Shown: positions 8,628 through 17,823 of the stretch, one piece after another
Layout: the number at the start of each line of letters is the position of its first letter
Position numbering within the stretch: position 1 is the first letter of the stretch
Source of the DNA: an uncultured Oscillospiraceae bacterium
GTDB taxonomy: Bacteria; Bacillota; Clostridia; Oscillospirales; Oscillospiraceae
Direction: 5' to 3'
NCBI GenBank assembly: GCA_934589145.1
Contig: CAKTNW010000006.1
Location: 33,511-97,510, forward strand
DNA: 64,000 nt
The notes under the pieces: model-generated
The model's input: the letters and a program-made list of their open reading frames with translations, nothing else
What the model was told of the DNA's origin: nothing
The model's database searches: none
Made by a program: the position numbers and the translations under genes

Positions 8628-9268
8628 GGGGCATCCTCCTCTTTCTCGTTCTCCGGCCGCTCCGGAATGGGGCGGAAATCCGGCGTGGCCGGAAGCCAGC
8701 CCTTATCGCCCCGGGGTGTCCGGGGCGGCGGCGGGATCCGTTCGTCATACGCGCCGCTGTAAAAGGCGCGGTTGTTCTCGATCAGCTCATCCAGCGTCAC
8801 GGGGCGGTAGAAGTTCACGTCCACCCCGGCGTTCAGCACGCGGGGCAGCTCCTTCAGCAGTTGGTACTCCTGTCCCCGTCCCTGGTGGATGTGTCCGTGG
8901 ATCATGTAGCCCCGCTTGCGGTAGATGATGGGATAGTGGCACAGCAGGATATGTGTCTCCCCGTCGTCGATCTCGTTGAAATCGGTGATGGTCTCGAAAT
9001 GGCGGTACAGTGACGCCGCGTCCTCATACCCCGTGTCGTGATTGCCCCGGATCAGATGCTTGCGGCCCTTCAGGCGGGCCAGCAGCTCGTGGGGCACCCG
9101 CCCCTCGTTATAGCCGATGTCGCCCACCAGATACACGGTGTCCTCCGGCGATACCCGCTCGTTCCAGTTGCGGATCAGCGCCTCGTCCATCTCCTCCACC
9201 GTGGCAAAGGGCCGGGAGGACAGCAGCGGCTCATAGAGAAAATGAAGATCGGCGGTGTAAAAGATCAT
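8600..9268 (-). CDS. Calcineurin-like metallophosphoesterase
   Basis: 222 residues. The dinuclear-metal motifs of the YfcE/MPP class are in order: DLHF (residues 7-10), VGDIGYN (about 49), RGNHDTG (about 74), LCHYPI (about 108) and GHIHQG (about 123). The protein probably hydrolyses a phosphodiester or phosphomonoester in the cytoplasm; the substrate is unknown. The C-terminus is a Pro/Arg-rich tail that overlaps the IclR start. As the promoter-proximal gene, with GGGAGG ahead of its ATG, it defines the 5' end of the uptake operon. Confidence 0.88.
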   Translation of the reverse strand: MIFYTADLHFLYEPLLSSRPFATVEEMDEALIRNWNERVSPEDTVYLVGDIGYNEGRVPHELLARLKGRKHLIRGNHDTGYEDAASLYRHFETITDFNEIDDGETHILLCHYPIIYRKRGYMIHGHIHQGRGQEYQLLKELPRVLNAGVDVNFYRPVTLDELIENNRAFYSGAYDERIPPPPRTPRGDKGWLPATPDFRPIPERPENEKEEDAPWSRRSGME

Positions 9269-9358
9269 GGGCTGTCCTCCCTGTCCGCGTTATACTTTCA
9301 ATGGAATAACGCGGTAAAAATAGAAAAGCGTCCGAGCGCTTTATTTATAAATATATGG

Positions 9359-9372
9359 TACACTATAGTGTA
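9359..9372. promoter_or_regulatory. 14-bp perfect palindrome upstream of the uptake operon
   Basis: TACACTATAGTGTA is a perfect inverted repeat 90 bp before the metallophosphoesterase start, inside an AT-rich stretch (9340-9375) that contrasts with the GC-rich surroundings and should contain the minus-strand promoter. It is a plausible operator for the IclR protein of the operon. I could not assign a convincing -35/-10 pair. Confidence 0.5.
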
Positions 9373-9500
9373 ATGGAATCCTGTTCCCCCGTCAATCCCA
9401 CGCGTTCAGCAATGCGGAATGTTTTCTTGCGATCTTGGACAGGATGCGAGATCCGTTCCGTTTTTGGCAGGCGGAAACCGCCCTGCCCTGAGCCGCAAAA

Positions 9501-9531
9501 GAGCAAGCGTCCGGTGACCGGACGCTTGCTC
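9501..9531 (-). terminator. Intrinsic terminator of the YibE/F gene
   Basis: A 14-bp perfect stem (GAGCAAGCGTCCGG and its complement) with a 3-nt loop, followed on the minus strand by TTTT. It lies 25 bp past the YibE/F stop codon. Confidence 0.85.
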
Positions 9532-9556
9532 TTTCCTCATTTTCACGAGCCGGATC

Positions 9557-10732
9557 TTACGCCTTTCCCCGTGTCAGGATCACCGAGCTGATCAGCGCCG
9601 TCAGCGGCACCGACAGTATCACGCCGATGCTGCTGGAGATACTGCTGACCACCTCGATGGTCAGGTACGCCGAGCTGATAAGCTGATAGGGGCTCAGCCC
9701 CAGGGAGTAGAGATAGATGATCAGGGCAAAGCCGCTGCCCAGGAAGGCCAGGATCAGCGTATTGGTCATGGTGCCCACCATATCCCGTCCGATGTTCATG
9801 CCGGAGCGGAACAGCTCCCTGGCGGTACGGTTCGGGGCCACGGTGTGCACCTCCGTCAGGGCCGAGGCGATGCTCATGGCCACGTCCATCACCGCGCCCA
9901 GAGCGCTGATGACGATGCCGCCCACCAGAAGGCCCCGCAGGCCGATGGGCGTACCGGTCTGCCGCAGCTGCAGAAGGGGCTCCACATCCGTCAGCCGCAG
10001 GCCGTCCACACGGGCAAGGCTCTGGGCCGCCAGGCCGAACAGCAGCGCCAGCGCCGTTCCCGCGATGGTGCCCAGCGCGGCGCACACGGTCTTGCGCCGC
10101 ACGCCGCCCAGGATCACCATGGTCACCACCGTGATATAAGCGCATACCAGAAACACCGTCAGCAGCGTGGGCGCGCCCTTCATCAGCAGCGGGATCAGAA
10201 TCCAGAACAGGCACACCAGCGTCATGGCCAGCGCCACCAGGGATTTCGCGCCCACCTTGCCGCCCACGGCCACCGTGGCGGCCAGGAACACGGCCACGAT
10301 CACCGCCAGCACCGGCAGGCGGTTGTATTCATACACCGTGGCGGTATGGGTGCCGTCGGCATAGGTGGAGATCAGCAGCGTAGCGCCGTCGCCCTCCTTC
10401 AGCTGCACGCCGTACAGCGGCCCCACATAGCCGTATACCTGCAAGGTCTCGCCCTTGTACTGGCCGGTTTTCACCTCCGCCAGCAGCAGCTGCTCGCCCC
10501 GCAGGGCGTTGTCCGCCGCCGGATCGGCAAAGGTGTCGTCCGCCAGCACCGCGGTGATGACGGCGTTTTCGTACTCGGCGTATGCCTCCGCGCCGCTGGG
10601 CTCCGCCTTTTCCGGGGCGGCGATGGCGCGGACGGCGATAAACAGCACCAGCGCGGCGGCCAGCACCAGACAGCTGACACGGTTCTGCTGCCACCATTGG
10701 CGGAGCGTGGGCCGGGAAGCGTTTTTTTTCAT
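9557..10732 (-). CDS. YibE/F-family membrane protein
   Basis: 391 residues. One N-terminal helix (about 17-37) is followed by an extracellular domain of about 95 residues with an oligonucleotide-binding-like pattern, then about seven helices. The family signature is recognisable in PIGLRGLLVGGIVISALGAVMDVAMSIASAL-type sequence and the polar motif MNIGRDMVGTMTNTL. YibE/F proteins are multi-pass Firmicute membrane proteins of unknown transport function. The gene is monocistronic, with its own promoter and terminator. Confidence 0.9.
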   Translation of the reverse strand: MKKNASRPTLRQWWQQNRVSCLVLAAALVLFIAVRAIAAPEKAEPSGAEAYAEYENAVITAVLADDTFADPAADNALRGEQLLLAEVKTGQYKGETLQVYGYVGPLYGVQLKEGDGATLLISTYADGTHTATVYEYNRLPVLAVIVAVFLAATVAVGGKVGAKSLVALAMTLVCLFWILIPLLMKGAPTLLTVFLVCAYITVVTMVILGGVRRKTVCAALGTIAGTALALLFGLAAQSLARVDGLRLTDVEPLLQLRQTGTPIGLRGLLVGGIVISALGAVMDVAMSIASALTEVHTVAPNRTARELFRSGMNIGRDMVGTMTNTLILAFLGSGFALIIYLYSLGLSPYQLISSAYLTIEVVSSISSSIGVILSVPLTALISSVILTRGKA

Positions 10733-10761
10733 CCGGAAATCCTCCGTTTTTCGTTTTTACC

Positions 10762-10790
10762 AGCATAGCAAGTTCGCCGTCCGATGTCAA
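10762..10790 (-). promoter_or_regulatory. Promoter of the YibE/F gene
   Basis: Minus strand: -35 TTGACA (10785-10790), 17-bp spacer, -10 TATGCT (10762-10767), about 30 bp ahead of the ATG at 10732. Confidence 0.75.
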
Positions 10791-10871
10791 TACCGCGCCG
10801 CCGCGCCGCCAAAGCATGACAAAGGTTTTACAAAAATGATGATTTTAGGGGTGGCTTTTGCCGGAAGAATA

Positions 10872-10880
10872 TGGTACAAT
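10872..10880 (+). promoter_or_regulatory. Extended -10 promoter of the PHP surface protein
   Basis: TGG followed by TACAAT (10875-10880) is a good extended -10. The -35 region (TGGCTT, 17 bp upstream) is weak. It would give a leader of roughly 215 nt before the ATG at 11103. Confidence 0.55.
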
Positions 10881-10988
10881 GTGACCATCAACACGAAAGG
10901 TCTGCTCCGGTTTTTGGCACTATCCACGATTTGGGACAAGTTTCGCCTGAGATTCGGCACACAGCAAACCCCTCCCGAACATGTGGAT

Positions 10989-11027
10989 CGCCGTCCGCCT
11001 GCTCTGTGCAGGTGGGGCGGTTTTTCT
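10989..11027 (+). terminator. Terminator-like hairpin inside the leader of the PHP surface protein
   Basis: The segment around CCGTCCGCCTGC pairs with GCAGGTGGGGCGG in a 12-bp stem with one bulged G and a short loop, followed by TTTTTCTG. It lies between the apparent promoter and the coding sequence, so either the leader is attenuated or a short RNA of about 140 nt is released here. I do not recognise a known riboswitch or 6S core in 10890-11090. Confidence 0.55.
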
Positions 11028-11102
11028 GTCTGTAGCGCCATGGGAAAGCTGCGGAAAGTCCGGACAGGGGCCGAGTAGGAAAAAGAGACAGGAGGTTTAT
11101 GA

Positions 11103-14100
11103 ATGAAAGGACGAACAAGCAAGCGGATCCTCTCCGCGCTGCTGTCACTGGTGATGCTGCTGTCGCTGCTGCCGGTGGCCGCGTTTGCGACGGAGACGGA
11201 AACGACAGCGACATGGACGAAAGTCACGTCTGCACCAGAGGATTGGTCTGGCACTTACCTGATCGTTTCCGAGGATAAAGGTGTCGCCTTTGACGGCAGT
11301 CTGAGCACGCTGGATGCCGTCAACGATTATCAATCCGTCACAATCACCGAAGGCACCATCTCCGCCAGCAAGGATATTGCCTTCACGATTGAAAAGCTGA
11401 CTGATGGCTACGCAATCAAGTCAGCCAGCAACCAGTATATTTATCAATCGGCGGATGCCAACGGCTTGAAAACCAGTACTACCGCAACAGCCAACAGCAT
11501 CTCGCTGAACGATGATGGTTCTGTGGACATCGTAAGCGGCGGCGCATATCTGCGCTTTAATGCGACAGCCAATCAGATGCGTTTCCGCTATTACAAGTCC
11601 TCCACCTACACAAATCAGCAACCCATCGCTCTTTATGCGCTCACCTCCGGCGGCGAGACGCCTGTACCGCCTGCAGAGACCGTAGCCGAGCCCACGGCCA
11701 ACTACGAGAACGGCAGCGAGCTTCCGGTGGGCACCATGATCACCTTCTCCTGCGCCACCAAGGATGCCACCATCCATTATCACACCGGTGACGGCAACTG
11801 GGTGGAATACACCGACCCCATCGAATTGAAGGCCAATACTGCTTTCACAGTGAAAGCAGTCCGCGGTACCGCGGTGGCCGAGGTCACGTTCACCTATAAG
11901 GCCTACACGCTGGTGGACAAGTACGTCAAGGCGGACACCATCGCCGATGGCGACAAGGTGGTCATTGTCAACCCCGCCAACCTGAAGGCCCTGTCCTCCG
12001 AGTACACCGGTTTCTATAACAAGGGCACCGACGTGACCATCACCGACGATGTTCTTGATGGCTACACGGATGCTGACATCTGGACAGTCGGCGTCAGCGA
12101 GGATGGCTCCTATACCTTTGCGACAGCCAAGGGTGAAAAGCTGTCCATGGATACCCAGTATTCCAGCATGCCTCTGGACAAGGCAAACACCGCGTGGGAA
12201 ATTTCCGACGCCAAGACCGACGGCTGCGTCTACATCAAGAACGCCGTCCGCGGCAATTATATCGAATGGTTTGCTGAAAAGAGCAACTGGAGCTCCTACG
12301 GCACCATCGCCGATACCAATGAAGCCCTGTTTGCCCAGCAGTTCTTCAAGCTGACCCAGGAGAAGCAATTCGTGGACGCTTCCGAGCCCGAACCGGATCC
12401 TGAGCCTGAAACCGCCACCATCGCCGCCGCGCTGGCCGGTGCGGAAGGCACCCAGTTCACCGTCAAGGGCGTTGTGACCCTGGTGGACGGCCAGAACTAC
12501 TATCTGCAGGACGCCACCGGCGGCATCTGCCTGCGTCTGGCCAGCAAGACCACGGACATCGCTCTGGGCGATACCATCATCGGCACTGGCACACGGGCCG
12601 AGTACCGTGGCATGGCCCAGCTGGGCAGCGGCACCTATGAAAAGTCCTCCGGCCTGAAGCTGACCGCCAAGGCCGCCGCCATCAATACGCTGACCACTGC
12701 CGATGTATGCACCTATGTGAAGCTGACCGGCCTGGAGATCACCGAGATCTACGACAACAACGGCGCGTACAGCAATCCCAACATCACCCTGAAGGACGCG
12801 GATGGCAATACCATCCAGATCTACAAGGCCGTGATCAACAAGGTGGACGGCGCTTGGGAATACGCCGTGGGCGATAAGGTGGACGTGACCGCTGCGGTGG
12901 GTATCAACAACACCACCCTCCAGCTGCGCAACACCAAGACCAGCGAGATCACCAAGGCCCGCGAAAACGGCATCGTCACCACCCTGTCCGACGGCGACAC
13001 CGTGGTGATCTTCAACCCCGCCAACGGCAAGGCCCTGTCCACCGAGTACTCCGGCTTCTATAACAAGGGCACCGATGTAACGCTGACCAACGGCAAGCTG
13101 ACCGGCTACACCTCCGCGGATATCTGGACGGTGGGCGTCAATTCTGACGGCACCTATACCTTCTCCACCACCGAGGGCAAGAAGTTCTCCATGGGTGCCA
13201 GCTACGGCAGCACGCCTCTGGATGACGTGAACACTGCATGGAACGTCACCGCCGCCCAGACGGCCGACTGCTTCTACATTCAGAACGCCGTTCGCGGCAA
13301 TTACCTGGAGTGGTATGCTGAAAAGACCAACTGGAGCACCTATTCCAGAATCAGCGACGAAGCCCTGTTTGCCCAGCAGTTCTATCTGGTAGTCAACGAT
13401 GGCTCCGACACCCCCGACGCCGGTGACCTGCCTGCCGCGGGCGACCAGGTCGTCATCTACAACCAGAATGCCCAGGGCGTGCTGGCCCAGCAGGATGACA
13501 ACACCGAGAGCCCCGCCATCACCAACGTCTCTGCTGAGATCGCGGACGGCAAGGCCACTCCCGCCAACGGCGGCGTGGTGTTCACCGTGGAAAAGAACGG
13601 CGATTACTACCGCTTCTATAACGCGGCTTACGGCTACCTGTGCTCCAACGGCACCGGCAACAACGCCTTCTACTCCAAGACCGCCAGCGACGACGCCGAT
13701 TGGACGGTCGCGCCCTGCTCCGGCGGCGTGGGCGGCTATCAGCTGGAAAGCCGCACCGCCAAGTTCAACGGCAAATACAGCCAGTTCCTGGAGTTCTTCG
13801 GCGGCAGCTATAAGACCTACAGCATGAACAAGGTCACGGATTACACCATTTACTCCTTCTTCTTCTATCCCCTGGCGGAAGGCGTAAAGGCCACCTCCGA
13901 CGGCATTGTGAACACCCCCGTTGTCCGCTTCACCTCTCCCGACAACGTGCTGAAGGGCCTGGATTATACCCTGACCTTCACGCTGGATGACATGTCCGAC
14001 GCCGAAAAGGTCGAGATCCTCTGTGACGGCGATGCCGCCGGGATCATCGGCGACTATACGGTGGACGGCAAGAACTACACCGCCGTTGTAACCGCCGCCG

Positions 14101-17100
14101 TTCTGGGCGACAACGAAAAGGTGACCTTCACCGTAAGAGTTACCAACAAGGCGGGCGACAGCTATACCGGCAGCCTTGATGTCACCATCAAGGACGAGCC
14201 CTCCATCGTGGATCCCATCCCCGAAAACGGTTACGAGACCCTGGACGACAAGCGTCCCACCATCGGCGCCACCATCATCAACGCCGGTGAGGAGCCCACC
14301 TTCCAGCTGACCCTGAACGGCACGGCTGTCGAGACCACCTATCAGGACGGCCAGGTCACCTATACCCCCGCCGAGGATATGGCGGATGGCCGTGTGGACG
14401 TGGTGCTGTCCGTCACCCGCAAGGATGGCAAGACCGCCTCTCTGAACTGGTACTTCACCGTAGGCGAGGCCCAGTATCAGCTGTACTTCGGCCAGCTGCA
14501 CAGCCATACCGGTGAGTATTCCGACGGTGCCGGTACGCTGGAAAGCGCGCTGAACTATGTGAAGGGCCTGTCCCCTGACGCCAACGTCGATTTCGTGGCC
14601 TTCACCGACCACTCCAACTACTTCGATAAGAGCGGTGCCGCCAACCCCGAGGGCGCGCTGTATGACATGAGCCTTGCCACCGCTTACAGCCAGGAGCGCT
14701 GGAAGAGCTATAAGGACACCATCGCCGCCTTCAATGCCGAGGATAACGGCATCGTCGCCATCGGCGGCTTTGAGATGACCTGGTCCGGCGGCCCCGGCCA
14801 CATCAACACCTTCAACACCCCCGGCATCGTCTCCCGCAACAACACCACGCTGAACAACAAGACCGACTACGCCGGCATGAAGGCGTACTACGCCCTGCTC
14901 GATCAGGCCGAGGGTGCTGACTCCATCAGCCAGTTCAACCACCCCGGCTCCACGTTCGGCACGTTCGGTGACTTCTCGTTCTGGGATCCCGTCACCGACA
15001 CGCGTATCGCCATGGTCGAGGTCGGCAACGGCGAGGGCCAGATCGGCGCGGGCGGCTATTACCCGAGCTATGAGTACTACATCATGGCGCTGGATAAGGG
15101 CTGGCACGTCGCCCCCACCAACAACCAGGATAACCACAAGGGCAAGTGGGGCAACGCCAACGACGCCCGCGACGTTATCATCACCGACAACTTCTCCGAG
15201 GAAGGCATCTATGAGGCCATCCGTGAAAGACGCATGTACGCCACCGAGGATAAGAACCTTGAGGTGACCTACACCGTCAACAACAACCTGATGGGCACCA
15301 TCCTCACCGAGACCCCCGAGAAGCTGGACATCAACGTCACCGTCAATGATCCCGACAGCAGCGATTCCATCAGCAAGGTGGAGATCGTGGCCAACTCCGG
15401 CCGTGTCGTCCACGCCTGGAGCACCGCCGCGGAGCTGGCCTCCGGCAACCTGTCCGTGGAGCTGGATCCTGATTTCAGCTACTACTTCGTCCGCGTCACC
15501 GAGGGTGACGGCGACCTGGCCGTTACCGCTCCCGTCTGGGTAGGCGATACCCTGAAGCTGGGCATCTCCAACGTGGTATGCGGCACCTCCACCCCCGTCA
15601 CCGACGAGGAGCTGACCCTGACCACCACCCTGTTCAACAGCGAGAGCAAGGAAGCCACCGTCAAGTCCCTGACCTACGCCATCAAGGGCGGTGATGTCAT
15701 CGGCACCGACACCAAGGGCTATGAGCTGAAAGCCAGCAGCACCCTGGACGTGGACTTCAAGTACACCCCCACCGCCGCCCGCATCATGACCATCACCGTC
15801 ACCGCTGTGGTGGAGCAGGACGGCAAGGAGTTCACCTTCACCAAGGACATCACCCTTGACGTGCTGGCCGCTGATTCCCTGGTGTACATCGGTATCGACG
15901 CCTCTCACTACAACGAGTATGTGGCGGGCAACTACAAGGATTCCATGGGCAACTTCGGCACCCTGGCCGCCGGTTACAGCGTCCGCACCGTGGAGCTGAA
16001 GACCAGCGAGGATCTCATCAACGCCTGCGGCAACGCCAAGTACAAGGCCCTGATCCTCACCGCCCCCTCCCGCCGTCTGGAAGCGGCCCAGGCCGATCCC
16101 AAGACCTACAGCGAGGATGAGCTGGCCGCCATCGCCGCCTTCAACGCTGGCGGCGGCACCGTGATCCTGGCCGGTTGGTCGGATAACTACGAGAACTACG
16201 ACGTGATCCAGAGCAACCCCGATATCAAGCACATGGCCGCCACCCAGAATGATGTGCTGGCCGCCCTGGGCTCCAGCCTGCGGATCAGCGACGACGCCAC
16301 CTATGACGACGTCCGCAGCGCGGCCGACGGTGTGGACAAGTGGCGTCTGTACTTCAGCACCTACAACACGGAGAACTTCCTTGTCGACGGTGTGGAGGTG
16401 GATCCCGACCATCCCTATGATAAGCTCTATACCGAGCGGTTCAGCCACTATGGCGGCGCGTCCGTCTACGCGGTGGGCGCTGACGGCAATCCCGCCTCCA
16501 CCCTGCCTTCCACCGTCTCCCCCGTGGTCTACGGCCACGCCACCACCTATTCCGTTGACGTGGACAGCGACGGTCTGGGCGGCGCTGGTACGCCCACGTA
16601 CACCTACGCCGAGAACGACAACCGCCTGATGGTCATGGCCACCGAGCAGCTGGCAGGCAAGGGCCTGATCATCGTCTCCGGTGCGGCCTTCATGTCCAAC
16701 TTCGAGGTGCAGGCCACCATCAGCGACAACGGCTCCGAGAAGAACTACTCCAACTACAAGATCTGCGAGAACCTGATCAACTACCTGAATCCCGTGACCA
16801 TTACCCCCATTGCGAAGGTACAGGCCGAGAAGGATGAGGGCGTCAAGTTCACCGTCGAGGGTATCGTCACCTCCAACGCCTCCGGCTATGATAAGGACAC
16901 CGCGTTCTTCGACTGCATCTATGTTCAGGATGACACCGCCGGCATCAACTGCTTCCCCGTGGCCGGCGAGTTCAAGATCGGCGACAGAGTGCGCGTCACC
17001 GGTACCACCAGCTCCTATCAGGGTGAGCGTCAGCTGGCCGTCACTTCCATTGAGAAGCTCGGCGAGGGCACACCTGTGGAGCCCACGCTGGTCACCTCCG

Positions 17101-17741
17101 CGCAGGTCAACGACGGCAGCGTCCTGGGCAGCCTGATCAAGGTCAAGGGCACCGTCACCAGAATCGAAGAGGCCGAAGGCCTGGTGCAGACCATCCTGGT
17201 GAAGGACGAGGCCGGCGACGAGTGCCGCGTGTTCATCGACGGTTATATCACCAAGGACAAGGCCATCAACGATCTGGCCATCGGCTGCAAGATCGAGGTG
17301 ATCGGTCTGGCCTCCTACGACAACACGTTTGTGCTGTCTGACGGCACAGAGTTCGCGCCCCGTATCCGCATCCGTGACCGCGACGATATCACCTGCACCA
17401 AGTCCGGCACCGGCGGCGACCACACCCATAACTGGGGCGAGTGGGTCATCACGCAGGAGCCCACCTGCACCAAGGCCGGCTCCAAGACCCGCACCTGCGA
17501 TGGCTGCGGCTCCACCGAGACCGTCTCCATCCCCGCCACCGGCCACCACTATGTGAACGGCAAGTGCGAAAACTGCGGCAAGGCAAAGCCCTCCGGCACG
17601 CAGCCCTCTGTCAAGCCCTCCACACCTGTGGAATCCGGCACCACCGCTGACACCAGCAACATGGGCCTGTGGCTTGTGATGCTGAGCCTGTCCCTGTTCG
17701 GCTCCGTCACGCTGCTGCGCAGCAGAAAGCGCCGCGCGTAA
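11103..17741 (+). CDS. Giant secreted PHP-domain (CehA/McbA-type) surface protein
   Basis: 2212 residues. Order of parts: signal peptide (about 1-29); chitobiase C-terminal-like module (about 192-265); a 140-residue module (278-418) that recurs at 621-763 with most residues unchanged; OB-fold module (about 438-617); a related binding module (777-927); Ig-like domain; PHP metallohydrolase domain (about 1125-1390) with H-S-H at 1133-1135, FTDHSN, and a later FNHPGSTFG; further Ig-like sequence; a GATase-like Rossmann segment (about 1595-1890); second OB-fold (about 1901-2095); a Cys-rich HTHNWGEW / CDGCGS / CENCGK segment; and a C-terminal helix with RKRRA. The tail is sortase-like but lacks a clear LPxTG (it reads TTADTSNMGLW). 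It probably cleaves a phospho- or carbohydrate ester outside the cell. A GGAGG lies before the ATG. Confidence 0.85.
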   Translation: MKGRTSKRILSALLSLVMLLSLLPVAAFATETETTATWTKVTSAPEDWSGTYLIVSEDKGVAFDGSLSTLDAVNDYQSVTITEGTISASKDIAFTIEKLTDGYAIKSASNQYIYQSADANGLKTSTTATANSISLNDDGSVDIVSGGAYLRFNATANQMRFRYYKSSTYTNQQPIALYALTSGGETPVPPAETVAEPTANYENGSELPVGTMITFSCATKDATIHYHTGDGNWVEYTDPIELKANTAFTVKAVRGTAVAEVTFTYKAYTLVDKYVKADTIADGDKVVIVNPANLKALSSEYTGFYNKGTDVTITDDVLDGYTDADIWTVGVSEDGSYTFATAKGEKLSMDTQYSSMPLDKANTAWEISDAKTDGCVYIKNAVRGNYIEWFAEKSNWSSYGTIADTNEALFAQQFFKLTQEKQFVDASEPEPDPEPETATIAAALAGAEGTQFTVKGVVTLVDGQNYYLQDATGGICLRLASKTTDIALGDTIIGTGTRAEYRGMAQLGSGTYEKSSGLKLTAKAAAINTLTTADVCTYVKLTGLEITEIYDNNGAYSNPNITLKDADGNTIQIYKAVINKVDGAWEYAVGDKVDVTAAVGINNTTLQLRNTKTSEITKARENGIVTTLSDGDTVVIFNPANGKALSTEYSGFYNKGTDVTLTNGKLTGYTSADIWTVGVNSDGTYTFSTTEGKKFSMGASYGSTPLDDVNTAWNVTAAQTADCFYIQNAVRGNYLEWYAEKTNWSTYSRISDEALFAQQFYLVVNDGSDTPDAGDLPAAGDQVVIYNQNAQGVLAQQDDNTESPAITNVSAEIADGKATPANGGVVFTVEKNGDYYRFYNAAYGYLCSNGTGNNAFYSKTASDDADWTVAPCSGGVGGYQLESRTAKFNGKYSQFLEFFGGSYKTYSMNKVTDYTIYSFFFYPLAEGVKATSDGIVNTPVVRFTSPDNVLKGLDYTLTFTLDDMSDAEKVEILCDGDAAGIIGDYTVDGKNYTAVVTAAVLGDNEKVTFTVRVTNKAGDSYTGSLDVTIKDEPSIVDPIPENGYETLDDKRPTIGATIINAGEEPTFQLTLNGTAVETTYQDGQVTYTPAEDMADGRVDVVLSVTRKDGKTASLNWYFTVGEAQYQLYFGQLHSHTGEYSDGAGTLESALNYVKGLSPDANVDFVAFTDHSNYFDKSGAANPEGALYDMSLATAYSQERWKSYKDTIAAFNAEDNGIVAIGGFEMTWSGGPGHINTFNTPGIVSRNNTTLNNKTDYAGMKAYYALLDQAEGADSISQFNHPGSTFGTFGDFSFWDPVTDTRIAMVEVGNGEGQIGAGGYYPSYEYYIMALDKGWHVAPTNNQDNHKGKWGNANDARDVIITDNFSEEGIYEAIRERRMYATEDKNLEVTYTVNNNLMGTILTETPEKLDINVTVNDPDSSDSISKVEIVANSGRVVHAWSTAAELASGNLSVELDPDFSYYFVRVTEGDGDLAVTAPVWVGDTLKLGISNVVCGTSTPVTDEELTLTTTLFNSESKEATVKSLTYAIKGGDVIGTDTKGYELKASSTLDVDFKYTPTAARIMTITVTAVVEQDGKEFTFTKDITLDVLAADSLVYIGIDASHYNEYVAGNYKDSMGNFGTLAAGYSVRTVELKTSEDLINACGNAKYKALILTAPSRRLEAAQADPKTYSEDELAAIAAFNAGGGTVILAGWSDNYENYDVIQSNPDIKHMAATQNDVLAALGSSLRISDDATYDDVRSAADGVDKWRLYFSTYNTENFLVDGVEVDPDHPYDKLYTERFSHYGGASVYAVGADGNPASTLPSTVSPVVYGHATTYSVDVDSDGLGGAGTPTYTYAENDNRLMVMATEQLAGKGLIIVSGAAFMSNFEVQATISDNGSEKNYSNYKICENLINYLNPVTITPIAKVQAEKDEGVKFTVEGIVTSNASGYDKDTAFFDCIYVQDDTAGINCFPVAGEFKIGDRVRVTGTTSSYQGERQLAVTSIEKLGEGTPVEPTLVTSAQVNDGSVLGSLIKVKGTVTRIEEAEGLVQTILVKDEAGDECRVFIDGYITKDKAINDLAIGCKIEVIGLASYDNTFVLSDGTEFAPRIRIRDRDDITCTKSGTGGDHTHNWGEWVITQEPTCTKAGSKTRTCDGCGSTETVSIPATGHHYVNGKCENCGKAKPSGTQPSVKPSTPVESGTTADTSNMGLWLVMLSLSLFGSVTLLRSRKRRA

Positions 17742-17775
17742 GGCAAAAGCGGTAACCGACCCGCAACACACGCAA

Positions 17776-17809
17776 AGCCCCCCATCCGGCTTATGCCGGA
17801 TGGGGGGCT
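17776..17809. terminator. Shared terminator between convergent genes
   Basis: A 15-bp perfect stem (AGCCCCCCATCCGGC and its complement) with loop TTAT lies between the PHP protein stop and the lysozyme stop. It is followed by TTATTCT on the plus strand, so it best terminates the surface-protein gene. Confidence 0.8.
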
Positions 17810-17823
17810 TATTCTGTCATTCT

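Noticed and set aside
8600..9268. Metallophosphoesterase as part of a defence system
   Set aside because: It is in core DNA at the head of a transport operon and has the layout of a common housekeeping-type phosphodiesterase.
11041..11090. GGAAAGTCCGGAC resembling the start of RNase P RNA
   Set aside because: Only this short segment matches; neither the length nor the conserved P4 regions of RNase P RNA follow, because coding sequence begins at 11103.
11421..17771. 2116-codon frame on the minus strand
   Set aside because: Antisense shadow of the PHP surface protein; Gly/Val/Ala/His-rich without domain structure, no ribosome site.
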